Origin: Elusimicrobiota bacterium
GTDB lineage: Bacteria; Elusimicrobiota; Elusimicrobia; Elusimicrobiales; UBA9959
DNA: 36,156 bases
Direction of reading: 5' to 3'
Assembly (NCBI GenBank): GCA_016209085.1
Contig: JACQWV010000016.1
Coordinates: forward strand, 1 to 36,156
Positions within the stretch are counted from its first letter, which is position 1. Every line of letters starts with the position of its first letter. The notes below the pieces were generated by a model, which was given only the letters and a program-made list of their open reading frames with translations, ran no database searches and had not been told where the DNA came from. Positions 7,040 to 14,660 of the stretch are shown here, piece after piece. A program made the translations under genes and the position numbers.

Positions 7040-8569
7040 TCATACGGGCAGAATCGCTCTTTCTTTTGCCCAGTTTCTGAGGAAATTAATGTCTTCGGAT
7101 TTGATTATTGAAAGTGGTCTAGTCAGGTTTATCTGTTCCAGAACATGCCGGGTGGAAATCCTTTCGTTCGCGCTGCTGGAACTGTAAAGCGCCGAAATAA
7201 TTGCCTGTTCTATTTCCGCTCCGCTGAAACCGCCTGAATTCCCGGTCAGAAGTTTCAGGTCGAATTCGGCGGGATTGAGATTTCTTTTTGCAAGATGTAT
7301 TCTTAAAATTTCCTCCCGCTCCGGGACTTCCGGGAGGTCTGCGAAAAATATTTCGTCAAACCTGCCTTTTCTCAGGAACTCGGCCGGAAGGCCGTTTATG
7401 TTGTTTGAAGTGGCAGCGAGGAAATTCCTGTCCTTTCTCTCCTGCATCCAAGTCAGAAAAGTTCCGAGAACTCTCTGCGAAACCCCGCCGTCTATCTCGC
7501 CAGAAGACGATGCAAAAATCTTTTCTATTTCGTCAATCCACAGACACACCGGAGAAAGCATTTCCACTGTTTTAAGGGCTTTTCTCAGGTTCTCTTCGGT
7601 TTCGCCTATGTATTTTGAGTAAAGCCTGTTCAGGTCAAGCCGGTAAAGAGCGATTCCGAGCTCGCCGGCAATTACTTTTGCGGCAAGGCTTTTCCCGCAT
7701 CCCTGAACACCGAGCAGCAATACGCCCTTCGGCGGGGGAAGGGTTGAATCTTCGGCCGTCGGCATAGCCTCCGGCACCCGCGGCGGCAGTGCCGCTGTTC
7801 CGGAAAAAACCGAATTTTTTCTCTGGGCTATCCATTTTTTCAGATTTTCAAAGCCCGCTATGTTGGACGGAATTTCAGAGCCGTAATATTCAAGACAGCC
7901 TTCCTTGTCAAAAATTTCTTTTTTGAATTTTTCTATTTCAGGCATGTCGTGCCCTGAAAGTCTTGCGTCTGAAATTACGCACCTGTTTATGACGCTTCTT
8001 ATCTGAAGGATGGAAAGCCCCTTGAGAGTTTTTACCAGCCTTGTAAGTTCCACGGGCGAAAGGTCCATCTGAAACTTTACTTTTGAATTTTTGAACTCCT
8101 GGGCTATTTTGTTTATTTCATAGATTATTTCCCTGTCGTCCGGATACCCGCCCGTTATGCGGCTTACATAAGGCTTGATTTCTTCTGGAACGCCGTATTC
8201 GCCGCCGATTATGACAATCGTGACAGCCGTGTCTTTTATCTTTGCGATAATGTCCTTAAAAAACCTCAGCAGGACCGCGTCATTGAGAAATTTGTGAAAA
8301 TCCTTAAGAATGAAAACCGCTCTGGCGCCGCTGTCAACTATGTCCAGAGCCGTTTTAAGCATCATGGCGGGACTGCTCGTGTGATAAAAAGAATTCTCGT
8401 TCATTTCAAACTGCAGGCCCTGGGTGACGGACCACCTGTAGAAAACAATGCCCAGGCTGTTTGCGGCGCTTGAAATCTGTCTTACCGTATGTTCTTCGTC
8501 AATGGTTTCAACGAAAACCACCGGATATTTTGACTTAATCAGCAGTTTTATCTCTTCTTCAAAGTTCAT
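7040..8569 (-). CDS. Ycf46-like AAA+ ATPase
   Basis: A 509-residue protein. The N-terminal domain (1-245) begins with KSKYPVVFVETIDEEH, the form of the cyanobacterial/plastid Ycf46 family. The C-terminal AAA+ module has Walker A GVQGCGKS (287-294), Walker B VCLWIDEIEK (341-350), and the FtsH/CDC48-like second region of homology ending FLRKGRFDE (398-406) with its arginine. The family has been linked to photosynthesis regulation in cyanobacteria, but its role elsewhere is unknown. The linker between the domains (about residues 257-271) is encoded by a palindromic repeat element (7757-7801) also present in alr and in a diguanylate cyclase. It appears to stand alone, downstream of the tRNA and transcribed in the same direction. 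Confidence 0.85.
   Translation of the reverse strand: MNFEEEIKLLIKSKYPVVFVETIDEEHTVRQISSAANSLGIVFYRWSVTQGLQFEMNENSFYHTSSPAMMLKTALDIVDSGARAVFILKDFHKFLNDAVLLRFFKDIIAKIKDTAVTIVIIGGEYGVPEEIKPYVSRITGGYPDDREIIYEINKIAQEFKNSKVKFQMDLSPVELTRLVKTLKGLSILQIRSVINRCVISDARLSGHDMPEIEKFKKEIFDKEGCLEYYGSEIPSNIAGFENLKKWIAQRKNSVFSGTAALPPRVPEAMPTAEDSTLPPPKGVLLLGVQGCGKSLAAKVIAGELGIALYRLDLNRLYSKYIGETEENLRKALKTVEMLSPVCLWIDEIEKIFASSSGEIDGGVSQRVLGTFLTWMQERKDRNFLAATSNNINGLPAEFLRKGRFDEIFFADLPEVPEREEILRIHLAKRNLNPAEFDLKLLTGNSGGFSGAEIEQAIISALYSSSSANERISTRHVLEQINLTRPLSIIKSEDINFLRNWAKERAILPV
7757..7801 (-). repeat. Palindromic element family A, copy 1 (in frame in the Ycf46-like gene)
   Basis: On the minus strand it runs GGAACAGCGGCACTGCCGCC, continuing to GGAGGCTATGCCGACG. 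It matches the alr copy (29235-29279) at 40 of 45 positions. Two of the five differences are the C-to-G and G-to-C pair that swaps a base pair in the stem GCGGCA/TGCCGC (GCCGCA/TGCGGC in alr). The element is read in frame, GGA being a codon, and supplies about 15 residues of the interdomain linker. Confidence 0.8.
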
Positions 8570-8622
8570 ATAACGACAGAATATGGAATTTAGAATTCTT
8601 TTGCTTCTCTTCTTTTGTTGCT

Positions 8623-8727
8623 GGTTACTGCTGTTTTTTGCAGTTGCTGTTACTGGTCACTGGTTACTGGTTACTGCTGTTTTTTGCAGTTGCTGTTACT
8701 GGTCACTGGTTACTGGTTACTGCTGTT
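8623..8727. repeat. 46-bp tandem repeat, about 2.3 copies, built of 7-bp units
   Basis: Units begin at 8623, 8669 and 8715 with GGTTACTGCTGTT and have exactly 46-bp spacing. Inside, the motif is a degenerate 7-mer (GGTTACT, GGTCACT). It lies between the Ycf46-like gene and tRNA-Arg and belongs to the class of 7-bp repeats seen at several other gaps in the window. Confidence 0.9.
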
Positions 8728-8728
8728 A

Positions 8729-8800
8729 TGCGCCTGGCAGGAATTGAACCTGCAATTAAAGCTCCGGAGGCTTCCGTGATATCCATTTCACCACAGGCGC
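8729..8800 (-). tRNA. tRNA-Arg (anticodon CCG)
   Basis: The 72-nt minus-strand sequence folds as a complete cloverleaf. The acceptor is GCGCCTG/CAGGCGC, the D arm is GTGA...TCAC, the anticodon stem is GAAGC/GCTTT with loop CTCCGGA (anticodon CCG at positions 34-36), the variable loop is AATT, and the T arm is GCAGG-TTCAATT-CCTGC. The discriminator base is A, as expected for arginine. The CCA end is not encoded, since TAA follows. It reads CGG codons. Confidence 0.95.
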
Positions 8801-9022
8801 ATCTGTCGCACCCTCGTCCGTCCCTTCGGTCCGAGACTTCGGGCGGATTAACCGCCTCGCTTCGGAAGGGTGTCCTTCTCCGCTCGGCGCTCCACAAGGG
8901 AAACCTAAGGTTTCCCGTTTCTTCGTCGCTCCGCTTCTTTCACTCCGTTCAATCGCTTCGCTGAACCCTTCCTAAAAGGTAATCTTTTTTGTCGCACCGC
9001 TCCATTACTGATGTCTGTTGTA
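8801..9022. repeat. Gene-free gap with several hairpins
   Basis: The gap between tRNA-Arg and the end of alaS holds no gene. It contains GGCGG-attaa-CCGCC within a CACCCT...AGGGTG bracket (about 8809-8871), the perfect palindrome GGGAAACCTAAGGTTTCCC (8898-8916), and a monotonous TCGCTCCGCT-like stretch up to about 8970. A related GAAGCGAGCAAAGCGAGTCG stretch lies at 24479-24498. Confidence 0.6.
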
Positions 9023-11602
9023 TTACAGATGTCTTTTCACTATTTCAACAAGCTGTTTTTTAAATGATTCAAAATCTTCAGGCATCCGGCCGCCGCCCTG
9101 GGCAAAATCCTTTCTCCCCCCGCCTGAGCCGTTCATAAGAACAGCCGCCTCTTTTGCAAAACTTGAAGCGTTAAATTTGCCGCTGCTTATGTCTGAAGCG
9201 GCTTTTACCACAAAAGACAATTTATCCTCTGCATTCGTCCATACAAAAATGACTGTTTTTCCCTGAACTTCTTTTTCATATTTGTCAGCATATGAGCGCA
9301 ATCCCGGGATGTTCGCGCCGGACATCTCTATAATTAAAACATTAAATCCGTGTTCCAGAGCGATAGTTTCTGCTTTAATGGTTTTAACCAGCGGGTCTTT
9401 CCGTCCCGCAAGGCGTTTCGGCTGCTCAGTAGAGTTATCAGATGCTTTCTCGGCATAGGCGGCGCCCGCGACTCCTTCTATTCTTCTGATTCCTCTTGCA
9501 ATAGAGGACTCTTTTAAAATTTTAATTACACCAAGCTCTTTCAGCTCGTTCACGTGTGTTCCTCCGCACAATTCAAGGCTGAACCTGTTTTTTGCGTCAT
9601 CCCAGCCGTTCCTGTTTATCAGGACAAATCTTGCAGGGTCAGAGTATTTTTCGCCGAGAAGAGTCACTGCCCCCAATTCCTGAGCGTCCTTAAGAGGCCG
9701 CTCCATCTTGAAAACCTTGTAATTATCGGCAACGGCCTCGTTTGCGATTTTTTCTACCGCCGCAATCTCTTCCTTTGTGGGCGTTCTTGTTATGGTATAG
9801 TCAAATCTGAATTTATCGGGAGACACATTTGAGCCGGCCTGGCGGGTGGTATCGCCGAAAACCCTTTTGAGAGCCGCGTTTATCACATGGGTTGCAGTAT
9901 GGTGGCACGCAGTGCGATGGCGCCAATCCGAGACTTTAGCGACGACCTTCATTCCTGTTTTTATCTCCGTCTGGGGAATGGTGTTTTTGTATTTTACGTA
10001 ATGAAAATAAACCTTTTCCAGCGGTTTCAGAGTGTTGACCACTCCGCATATTTCCCGGCCGTCAGCCAGCAGAAAGCCTATATCTCCGATCTGACCGCCA
10101 GAAGCGGCATAGAACGGCGTGACATCAAGAATCAGATAGCCATCTGTATTGGCAGGAAGTTTTTCAATAATATTGCCCCTCAAATCAAGAATTCCAATAA
10201 CCGATGATTCTATTTCCAAGACTTCGTAGCCCCTGAAAATTGTGGCAGGGAATTTTTCTTCGGCTTTCTGGAATATAAAAGCATTTTTCTCGCCCGAATC
10301 CTTCCACCCCGCCCTTGCCGTTTCCTGCGCCTGTTTTTTTGCTTTTTCAAATCCCTGTTCGTCTATTCTGACGCCTTTTTTAAAAGCTATCTCCCTGGTC
10401 AGTTCTAACGGAAAACCGTAAGTTTCATACAGATTGAACGCCTCTTTGCCGGGTATTTCTTCCGGATGTTTTTTAAACAGACTCTCCAGAAGTTTTTCGC
10501 CTGTTTCAAGAGTTTCAAGGAATCCATCTTCTTCAAACTTCAAAGTTTCAACAGCTGTTTTCCCGGAAGAAACCGTCTCAGGATAAACCCCGCCGAATAT
10601 TTCATTAACCGCAGGCGCAAGTTTGTAAAGAAACGGCTTTTTTGCGCCAAGCATCATGCCAAAGCGTTCGGCCCTTCTTATAAGACGCCTGAGCAGGTAT
10701 CCCCTTCCTTCGTTTGAGGGAATTATGCCTTCTGAAATGAGAAAAACAGCAGCGCGCATATGGTCCGATATTATGCGGAAATTTTCCGCGAAATCCCCGT
10801 CAGAATCGTATTTGACGCCGAGAACAGATGAAATTCCTTCTATCACCGGATAAAAAAGAGAAGTTTCAAAGGGAGAGACCTTGTTTTCAACTAAAAAAGC
10901 CAGGCGCTCAAGCCCCATTCCCGTGTCTATGTTCTTTTTCGGGAGGGGTTTGAAAGAGCCGTCAGACTGTTTGTCAAACTGGGTGAAAACATGGTTCCAT
11001 ACCTCAATGTACCTGTCGCAGTCGCAGCCTAGGCCGGCGCATCCTTTGTGGCTGAATTTCTCTCCCCTGTCCCAGTAAATCTCGGAGCAGGGGCCTGAAG
11101 GGCCTGTTTCTCCCATCGCCCAGAAATTATTTTTATCATCCAGTTCAATAATGCGGTCATGCATATTTTTCGGGAGAACTGATTCCCAGATTTTCCGCGC
11201 CTCCTCGTCTTTCGGAGCCGCGCCGCCCCTGTAAACAGAAACATAAAATCCGTTCTCCTCAAGCCCCATTTCTTTCGTGAGATACTCCCAGCCCCATCTG
11301 ATGGATTCTTCCTTGAAATAATCGCCGAACGAGAAATTGCCAAGCATCTCAAAAAAAGTCAGGTGCCTTATGGTTTTTCCCACATTGTCTATGTCGGTCG
11401 TCCTGAAGCATTTCTGGCATGAAGTTGCTCTTTTCAAATCCGTATTAAGCCCCAGATAGTAAGATTTGAACCGCACCATTCCGGCTGAAGTGAAAAGAAG
11501 CGTGGGGTCTCCTTCGGGAATGAGGGGGCTTGAAGGGAAAACCCGGTGCTCATGTTTTATGAAAAATTCCAGAAAAGATTTTCTTATCTCATGCGCCTGC
11601 AT
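9023..11602 (-). CDS. alaS: Alanyl-tRNA synthetase
   Basis: An 859-residue class II synthetase that charges tRNA-Ala. The catalytic domain starts AHEIRKSFLEFFIKHEH and contains FTSAGMVRFK. The editing domain has the zinc-binding HHTATH near residue 566 and CGGTHV near residue 680. The C-terminal region carries the GSGGGRKDFAQGGG motif of the C-Ala/DHHA1 domain. The coiled-coil linker after the editing domain looks shorter than in most homologues and contains an unusual polar stretch (SDNSTEQPKRLAGRKD). It is divergent from tilS across only 29 bp, with overlapping -10 elements. Confidence 0.97.
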   Translation of the reverse strand: MQAHEIRKSFLEFFIKHEHRVFPSSPLIPEGDPTLLFTSAGMVRFKSYYLGLNTDLKRATSCQKCFRTTDIDNVGKTIRHLTFFEMLGNFSFGDYFKEESIRWGWEYLTKEMGLEENGFYVSVYRGGAAPKDEEARKIWESVLPKNMHDRIIELDDKNNFWAMGETGPSGPCSEIYWDRGEKFSHKGCAGLGCDCDRYIEVWNHVFTQFDKQSDGSFKPLPKKNIDTGMGLERLAFLVENKVSPFETSLFYPVIEGISSVLGVKYDSDGDFAENFRIISDHMRAAVFLISEGIIPSNEGRGYLLRRLIRRAERFGMMLGAKKPFLYKLAPAVNEIFGGVYPETVSSGKTAVETLKFEEDGFLETLETGEKLLESLFKKHPEEIPGKEAFNLYETYGFPLELTREIAFKKGVRIDEQGFEKAKKQAQETARAGWKDSGEKNAFIFQKAEEKFPATIFRGYEVLEIESSVIGILDLRGNIIEKLPANTDGYLILDVTPFYAASGGQIGDIGFLLADGREICGVVNTLKPLEKVYFHYVKYKNTIPQTEIKTGMKVVAKVSDWRHRTACHHTATHVINAALKRVFGDTTRQAGSNVSPDKFRFDYTITRTPTKEEIAAVEKIANEAVADNYKVFKMERPLKDAQELGAVTLLGEKYSDPARFVLINRNGWDDAKNRFSLELCGGTHVNELKELGVIKILKESSIARGIRRIEGVAGAAYAEKASDNSTEQPKRLAGRKDPLVKTIKAETIALEHGFNVLIIEMSGANIPGLRSYADKYEKEVQGKTVIFVWTNAEDKLSFVVKAASDISSGKFNASSFAKEAAVLMNGSGGGRKDFAQGGGRMPEDFESFKKQLVEIVKRHL

Positions 11603-11612
11603 ATCTGTCTAT

Positions 11613-11626
11613 AAATTATATAATTT
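11613..11626. promoter_or_regulatory. Symmetric bidirectional -10 region between alaS and tilS
   Basis: The perfect palindrome AAATTATATAATTT sits in a 29-bp gap. It provides TATAAT for tilS on the plus strand (11619-11624, 7 nt before the ATG) and TATAAT for alaS on the minus strand (11615-11620, 12 nt before the ATG). The -35 regions would lie inside the opposite gene and are weak. tilS would have a leaderless transcript and alaS a 5' leader of about 5 nt. Confidence 0.6.
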
Positions 11627-11631
11627 TAAAT

Positions 11632-12378
11632 ATGTCGCATAGGAAATCTTTCACCCTGAAAATCTGGGACAGACTGTTGAAACATTTAAAAAAATTTTCC
11701 CTTTTCAAGAACAATGATTCAATCATTCTTGCTGTTTCAGGCGGGCCTGATTCCGTTTTTATGCTTGATTTTTTCGCAAAACAGGCAAGGAAAAAGGGAC
11801 TGAAACTTTTGATATGCCATTTAAACCACGGAATACGGGGAAAAAAGGCCGACAGGGACGAGGAATTTGTCAAAAAACTCGCCAGGATTTACGGAATAGA
11901 ATTTGCAGCCAAAAAAATAAACGCGCCGGAACTCGCCAAAAAAAACAAGACAAGCCTTGAACATGCGTCCAGGCAGGCAAGATACGGGTTTCTGCTTAAA
12001 ACCGCAAAAACAAAAGGTTTCGGCCTGATAGCCACTGCCCATCACTCTGACGACAACATAGAAACCATTCTCCTGAATCTGATGAGAGGCACGGAACCTA
12101 GAGGATTGCGCGGAATTCCTGTTAAAAGAATCCTGTGGAGAAAAGGCGCAAAACGCATAGCTGTCATAAGACCTGCAATCTGCGCAACAAAAAAAGAAAT
12201 TCTGGAATATCTGAGGTTGAACGGCCTTGCCTACAGGAAAGACTCAACAAACGAGGATGAGAAACATCTGAGAAACTGGATAAGAAAAACTCTAATCCCT
12301 CTTATTGAAAAAAAACAGCCCAAATTCAGGGAACACCTGCTTGATTTGTCCTCAAAAATGCAAAACCTTGTTTACTGA
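11632..12378 (+). CDS. tilS: tRNA(Ile)-lysidine synthase, short form
   Basis: A 248-residue N-type ATP pyrophosphatase with the PP-loop SGGPDS (residues 36-41), CHLNHGIRGKKADRDEEFVK, and the TAHHSDDNIETILLNLMRGT signature of TilS. TilS turns cytidine 34 of tRNA-Ile(CAU) into lysidine and is essential in most bacteria. The protein ends soon after the catalytic domain (RNWIRKTLIPLIEK), shorter than usual members of 310 residues and more. The last codons and the TGA lie within an inverted repeat (12361-12388), so the gene may have been truncated by a palindromic insertion (inference). No ribosome binding site is present, and the -10 is 7 nt upstream. Confidence 0.9.
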   Translation: MSHRKSFTLKIWDRLLKHLKKFSLFKNNDSIILAVSGGPDSVFMLDFFAKQARKKGLKLLICHLNHGIRGKKADRDEEFVKKLARIYGIEFAAKKINAPELAKKNKTSLEHASRQARYGFLLKTAKTKGFGLIATAHHSDDNIETILLNLMRGTEPRGLRGIPVKRILWRKGAKRIAVIRPAICATKKEILEYLRLNGLAYRKDSTNEDEKHLRNWIRKTLIPLIEKKQPKFREHLLDLSSKMQNLVY

Positions 12379-12545
12379 ACGTTTTGCGCGATAGCGTAAA
12401 TACTCACTGAAGCACGTCAGTGAGTATTTACCTAAGCAAAATTTGGTCTGTTTTAGGTTCTTTTATAAAAAATTCTTTTAAAAAACTAAAAAACCAAATT
12501 TTGCCCTGGTAACAATTCAGTAAACAGTGTTCACTGAATTGTTAC
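12361..12545. repeat. Cluster of inverted repeats after tilS
   Basis: Three perfect inverted repeats follow one another. GTAAATACTCACTGA has 15-bp arms and a 6-nt loop (12396-12431). GCAAAATTTGGT has 12-bp arms enclosing AT-rich DNA (12436-12504). GTAACAATTCAGT has 13-bp arms (12509-12545). A shorter GCAAAAC/GTTTTGC pair overlaps the tilS stop codon. GCGATAGCGTAAA and GCGATAGCATAAA recur at 12388 and 12546. None has a terminator-like T tract directly after it. The rest of the gap to 12704 holds no convincing gene. Confidence 0.9.
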
Positions 12546-12704
12546 GCGATAGCATAAAAACGCGGACAGGATTATTGGAATAAATGCTTGGAAGATTTTA
12601 CCATGAAAAAGAAACAATAACCTGCAAACTTTGGGTTTATATAAGAGATAGCAAAAATTTATCTGTGGAAATAATCCGAATACCGTTTGTGATTTTATCT
12701 GAAA

Positions 12705-12926
12705 TTATAAACTCTGAAATTTTTCCCAGGAAATTTCTATGCTATTTAAAATGCTTTTGATAAGACCACGGCTGATGTCTTCACCACGGTGAATCGGTAC
12801 TACTACGCATCTGCCGTCTTCGTGTCGCCAAAAAGAATGGCTGCCTTTTTGTCTTATTTTGGCAAAACTTAATTTGGAGAGTCTCCTGCACACTTCTCTG
12901 GCAGAAAGAGGCGTAATCCTCGTCAT
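12705..12926 (-). CDS. hicA: HicA-family mRNA interferase toxin
   Basis: A 73-residue protein with the HicA/YcfA double-stranded-RNA-binding-like fold: SAREVCRRLSKLSFAKIRQK, then GSHSFWRHEDGRCVVVPIHR with the catalytic His in GSHSFWRH, and GEDISRGLIKSILN. HicA toxins cleave mRNA and are neutralised by HicB. The gene follows hicB with an ATGA overlap (12923-12926), so the order is antitoxin then toxin. Confidence 0.92.
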   Translation of the reverse strand: MTRITPLSAREVCRRLSKLSFAKIRQKGSHSFWRHEDGRCVVVPIHRGEDISRGLIKSILNSIEISWEKFQSL

Positions 12927-13150
12927 ATTCTCATTTCAATTTGCTGAAGTCCTATAAATTCGTAGGATGATATTGTCTCATGTTCTGCTTTTTTAACTTC
13001 CAGATAAAGCTTAATTGCTTCTTGTATTCTTTTGATAAGTTCAGGCATGGTTTTTGCCTGAGTATGGCAGCCGGGAAGATCTGGAACCTTGGCTATTAAA
13101 ACACCATCTTCATCTTTTTCTATTAAAACCGGAAATTTATATGTTTTCAT
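12923..13150 (-). CDS. hicB: HicB-family antitoxin
   Basis: A 75-residue protein with the degenerate RNase H-like HicB fold (KFPVLIEKDEDGVLIAKVPD, LPGCHTQAKTMPELIKRIQE). It lacks the C-terminal ribbon-helix-helix or HTH domain found in longer HicB proteins, so it probably regulates the operon only weakly or through complex formation with HicA. The start is supported by AGAGGT 7-8 nt upstream. It is co-transcribed with hicA. Confidence 0.9.
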   Translation of the reverse strand: MKTYKFPVLIEKDEDGVLIAKVPDLPGCHTQAKTMPELIKRIQEAIKLYLEVKKAEHETISSYEFIGLQQIEMRI

Positions 13151-13188
13151 ATTCTACCTCTTTAACAATTTAATAATTTCATTATACA

Positions 13189-13303
13189 GTAAATATTCAC
13201 TGAACGCCGTTTCTCTCCCTTTAGTAAAGGGAGATTAAGAGGGATTTGTTAAATCTCCCCTTAGCCCCTCTTTACAAAAGAGGGGATTTCAGTGAGGACT
13301 TAC
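13189..13303. repeat. MITE-like composite palindrome between hicB and ssrA
   Basis: The outer arms GTAAATATTCACTGAA (13189-13204) and TTCAGTGAGGACTTAC (13288-13303) are complementary at 13 of 16 positions. They resemble the 15-bp arm at 12396. Inside are CTCCCTTTAGTAAAGGGAG and CCCCTCTTTACAAAAGAGGGG. The interior resembles AAATCxCCCCTTxGCCCCxCTTT repeats found scattered in many bacterial genomes. Confidence 0.8.
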
Positions 13304-13411
13304 ATTATACAAAATATGCCCACAAGAACCGGAAGAACCGGCACGCACCGGACCAAATGTCCTGCGTTTTGCGCGATTGGCCAAAGACGGAGACAGATTT
13401 TCAGCCAAAAT

Positions 13412-13443
13412 AAAAAGCGTAGCTCTAAGAGCCACGCTTTTTA
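13412..13443 (-). terminator. Rho-independent terminator of ssrA
   Basis: Read on the minus strand, AAAAAGCGTGGCTCT is followed by loop TAG, then the complementary arm AGCTACGCTTTTT and ATTTT. The stem ends in a T run directly after the tmRNA 3' end, as expected. Confidence 0.85.
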
Positions 13444-13445
13444 AA

Positions 13446-13800
13446 TGGTGGAGGTGCCGAGAATTGCACTCGGGTCCGACAACAGTACGGCAAAGCCGCT
13501 ACAGGCTTAGCCCTGATATTGTTCTCGCGCAAACCTTTGTTCAGGACGACACGGTTTGCGCCAGCCCCGTGAGTCTTTTGCGCTTAACAGACGAAGCGCG
13601 CCGTTAGCGCAGCATCCCGCGTTGGTGACGCTGTACCCGCTTCAGCGGGAGAGAAGCGGACAGCGTGAACTCACTTAAGCGTGAGCCCAGGCCAGCTCGT
13701 TGGAGTTGGCTGTTGTTGTTTTGACCCTGTTTTACATGGCCTGGTCAACCATGGCCTGCTGCTTTGACGACACTTGTTGCCGTCGAACCTGTTCACCCCC
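13446..13800 (-). ncRNA. ssrA: tmRNA (transfer-messenger RNA)
   Basis: A 355-nt RNA that frees stalled ribosomes. The 5' end GGGGGTGAACAGGTTCGACG pairs with the 3' end CACCTCC and is followed by an encoded CCA (TGG on the plus strand at 13446-13448). The message segment reads GCC AAC TCC AAC GAG CTG GCC TGG GCT CAC GCT TAA (tag ANSNELAWAHA) if GCC is the resume codon. The stop lies in a CTCAC-GCTTAA-GTGAG hairpin, as in other tmRNAs. Two oddities: the tag ends in AHA rather than LAA or VAA, and the T loop reads TGCAATT instead of TTCAAxT. Pseudoknot-rich sequence follows. Confidence 0.93.
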
Positions 13801-13802
13801 GT

Positions 13803-13827
13803 ACGAATTTTCGCTACGAAAATTCGT
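13803..13827. repeat. Perfect 25-bp palindrome at the ssrA 5' end
   Basis: ACGAATTTTCG-CTA-CGAAAATTCGT has 11-bp arms and a 3-nt loop. It begins 3 bp upstream of the tmRNA 5' end, so it occupies the place where the -10 and part of the spacer should be. It may be an inserted repeat, or the terminator stem of the upstream surface-protein operon, although no T tract follows. Confidence 0.8.
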
Positions 13828-13877
13828 CCTTACTACCTACTCCTTATTACTGTGATTCAGACAGTGCGGAATTTGGG

Positions 13878-14660
13878 TTAGTTCAGAGGCGCGTAACCAC
13901 CAACTGCAGTACTCGTGGAAATATTCAGTATATAGGTTCCGGTGCTATAACAGAATTGACCTATCGCAGCCGGTGTCAGTAATTCGCAATTCGTGTCGGT
14001 GAAAATAGTAACAGTCTGCGGTATAGCGCCGGTAAGTTTCGTAGCGTCCACCAACCCCGCCGCCGTCGTTATCGTATTGGGACCGCTGCCCGCTATTATA
14101 ACCCCTTCTACTTTAGCGTTACCTGTAAATGTCCCACTTGAAGCGGTTATTCCGCCGTTGGTAATCACCACTGAAGTGCCGACCAAAACCTCATTCAAGC
14201 CCACAGCCGCTGTTAATGACGCGCCTGTGTTATAGGTCTGCGCGCCGGTAAACGTATTAGCCCCAAGTATTGCAGCTGTTCCGTTTATTTTGGTCGCTGC
14301 TATCGCTGCTGAAGCGTTTATGTCCGTATCCGCTATGGCGCCGTTCACTATGTGCGTTGATACTATGGTCCCAGTTATCTTGTCGCCTGATATGGACGAA
14401 ACATCAGCGTCCGTTATGTTCAGCGCAGCCAGCTTGCTCTTGGCTATTGCTGCTGCTGTATTAATGTCCGCATTCGCTATGGTGTCGTCCAATATCTCGG
14501 CTGACGCTATGTCGCTGCCTAATAATGATACTTGAGCGGATAATGCAGCGTTTGCTATTGAAGCAGCCGGCAATGTTATTGATGTCCCTACCTTAAATAT
14601 ATTCACTGTTCCTGACGATACATAAAACGTGGCTCCGCTTTGTAATGTGTCCTGCAGCAA
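13878..14660 (-). CDS. Modular surface protein, C-terminal fragment (frameshifted)
   Basis: A 260-codon frame carrying LQSGATFYVSSGTVNIF, the helix-rich AxIANADINTAAAIAKSKL, and ITDADVSSISGDKITGTIVS repeats typical of phage-tail-fibre/adhesin-like proteins of candidate phyla. It ends in a short beta-rich domain (FCYSTGTYILNISTSTAVGG). It lacks its own signal peptide and ribosome binding site, and continues the frame of 14603-15082 after a frame change at CTGCAG (14652-14657). It is probably the 3' part of one broken gene spanning 13878-15524. It could be translated only if the frames are restored. Confidence 0.6.
   Translation of the reverse strand: MLQDTLQSGATFYVSSGTVNIFKVGTSITLPAASIANAALSAQVSLLGSDIASAEILDDTIANADINTAAAIAKSKLAALNITDADVSSISGDKITGTIVSTHIVNGAIADTDINASAAIAATKINGTAAILGANTFTGAQTYNTGASLTAAVGLNEVLVGTSVVITNGGITASSGTFTGNAKVEGVIIAGSGPNTITTAAGLVDATKLTGAIPQTVTIFTDTNCELLTPAAIGQFCYSTGTYILNISTSTAVGGYAPLN

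Noticed and set aside
8623-8727. CRISPR-like array
   Set aside because: Repeats are contiguous 46-bp tandem copies of a 7-mer pattern, with no spacers and no cas genes.
8638-8964. A 108-codon frame across the 46-bp repeat, tRNA-Arg and hairpin gap
   Set aside because: It is a by-product of repeats and of the antisense strand of a tRNA.
9440-9490. CGCGGGCGCC...TATGCCGAG in alaS as a fourth family A element
   Set aside because: Similarity is short, the stem is absent, and the residues (GAAYAEK) occur naturally in AlaS.
12584-12760. A 58-codon plus-strand frame after the tilS palindromes
   Set aside because: It looks somewhat protein-like (KLWVYIRDSKNLSVEIIRIP), but has no ribosome binding site, overlaps the end of hicA antisense, and matches nothing I recognise.
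13377-13607. A 76-codon frame antisense to the tmRNA
   Set aside because: It is explained entirely by the ssrA gene and its terminator on the other strand.
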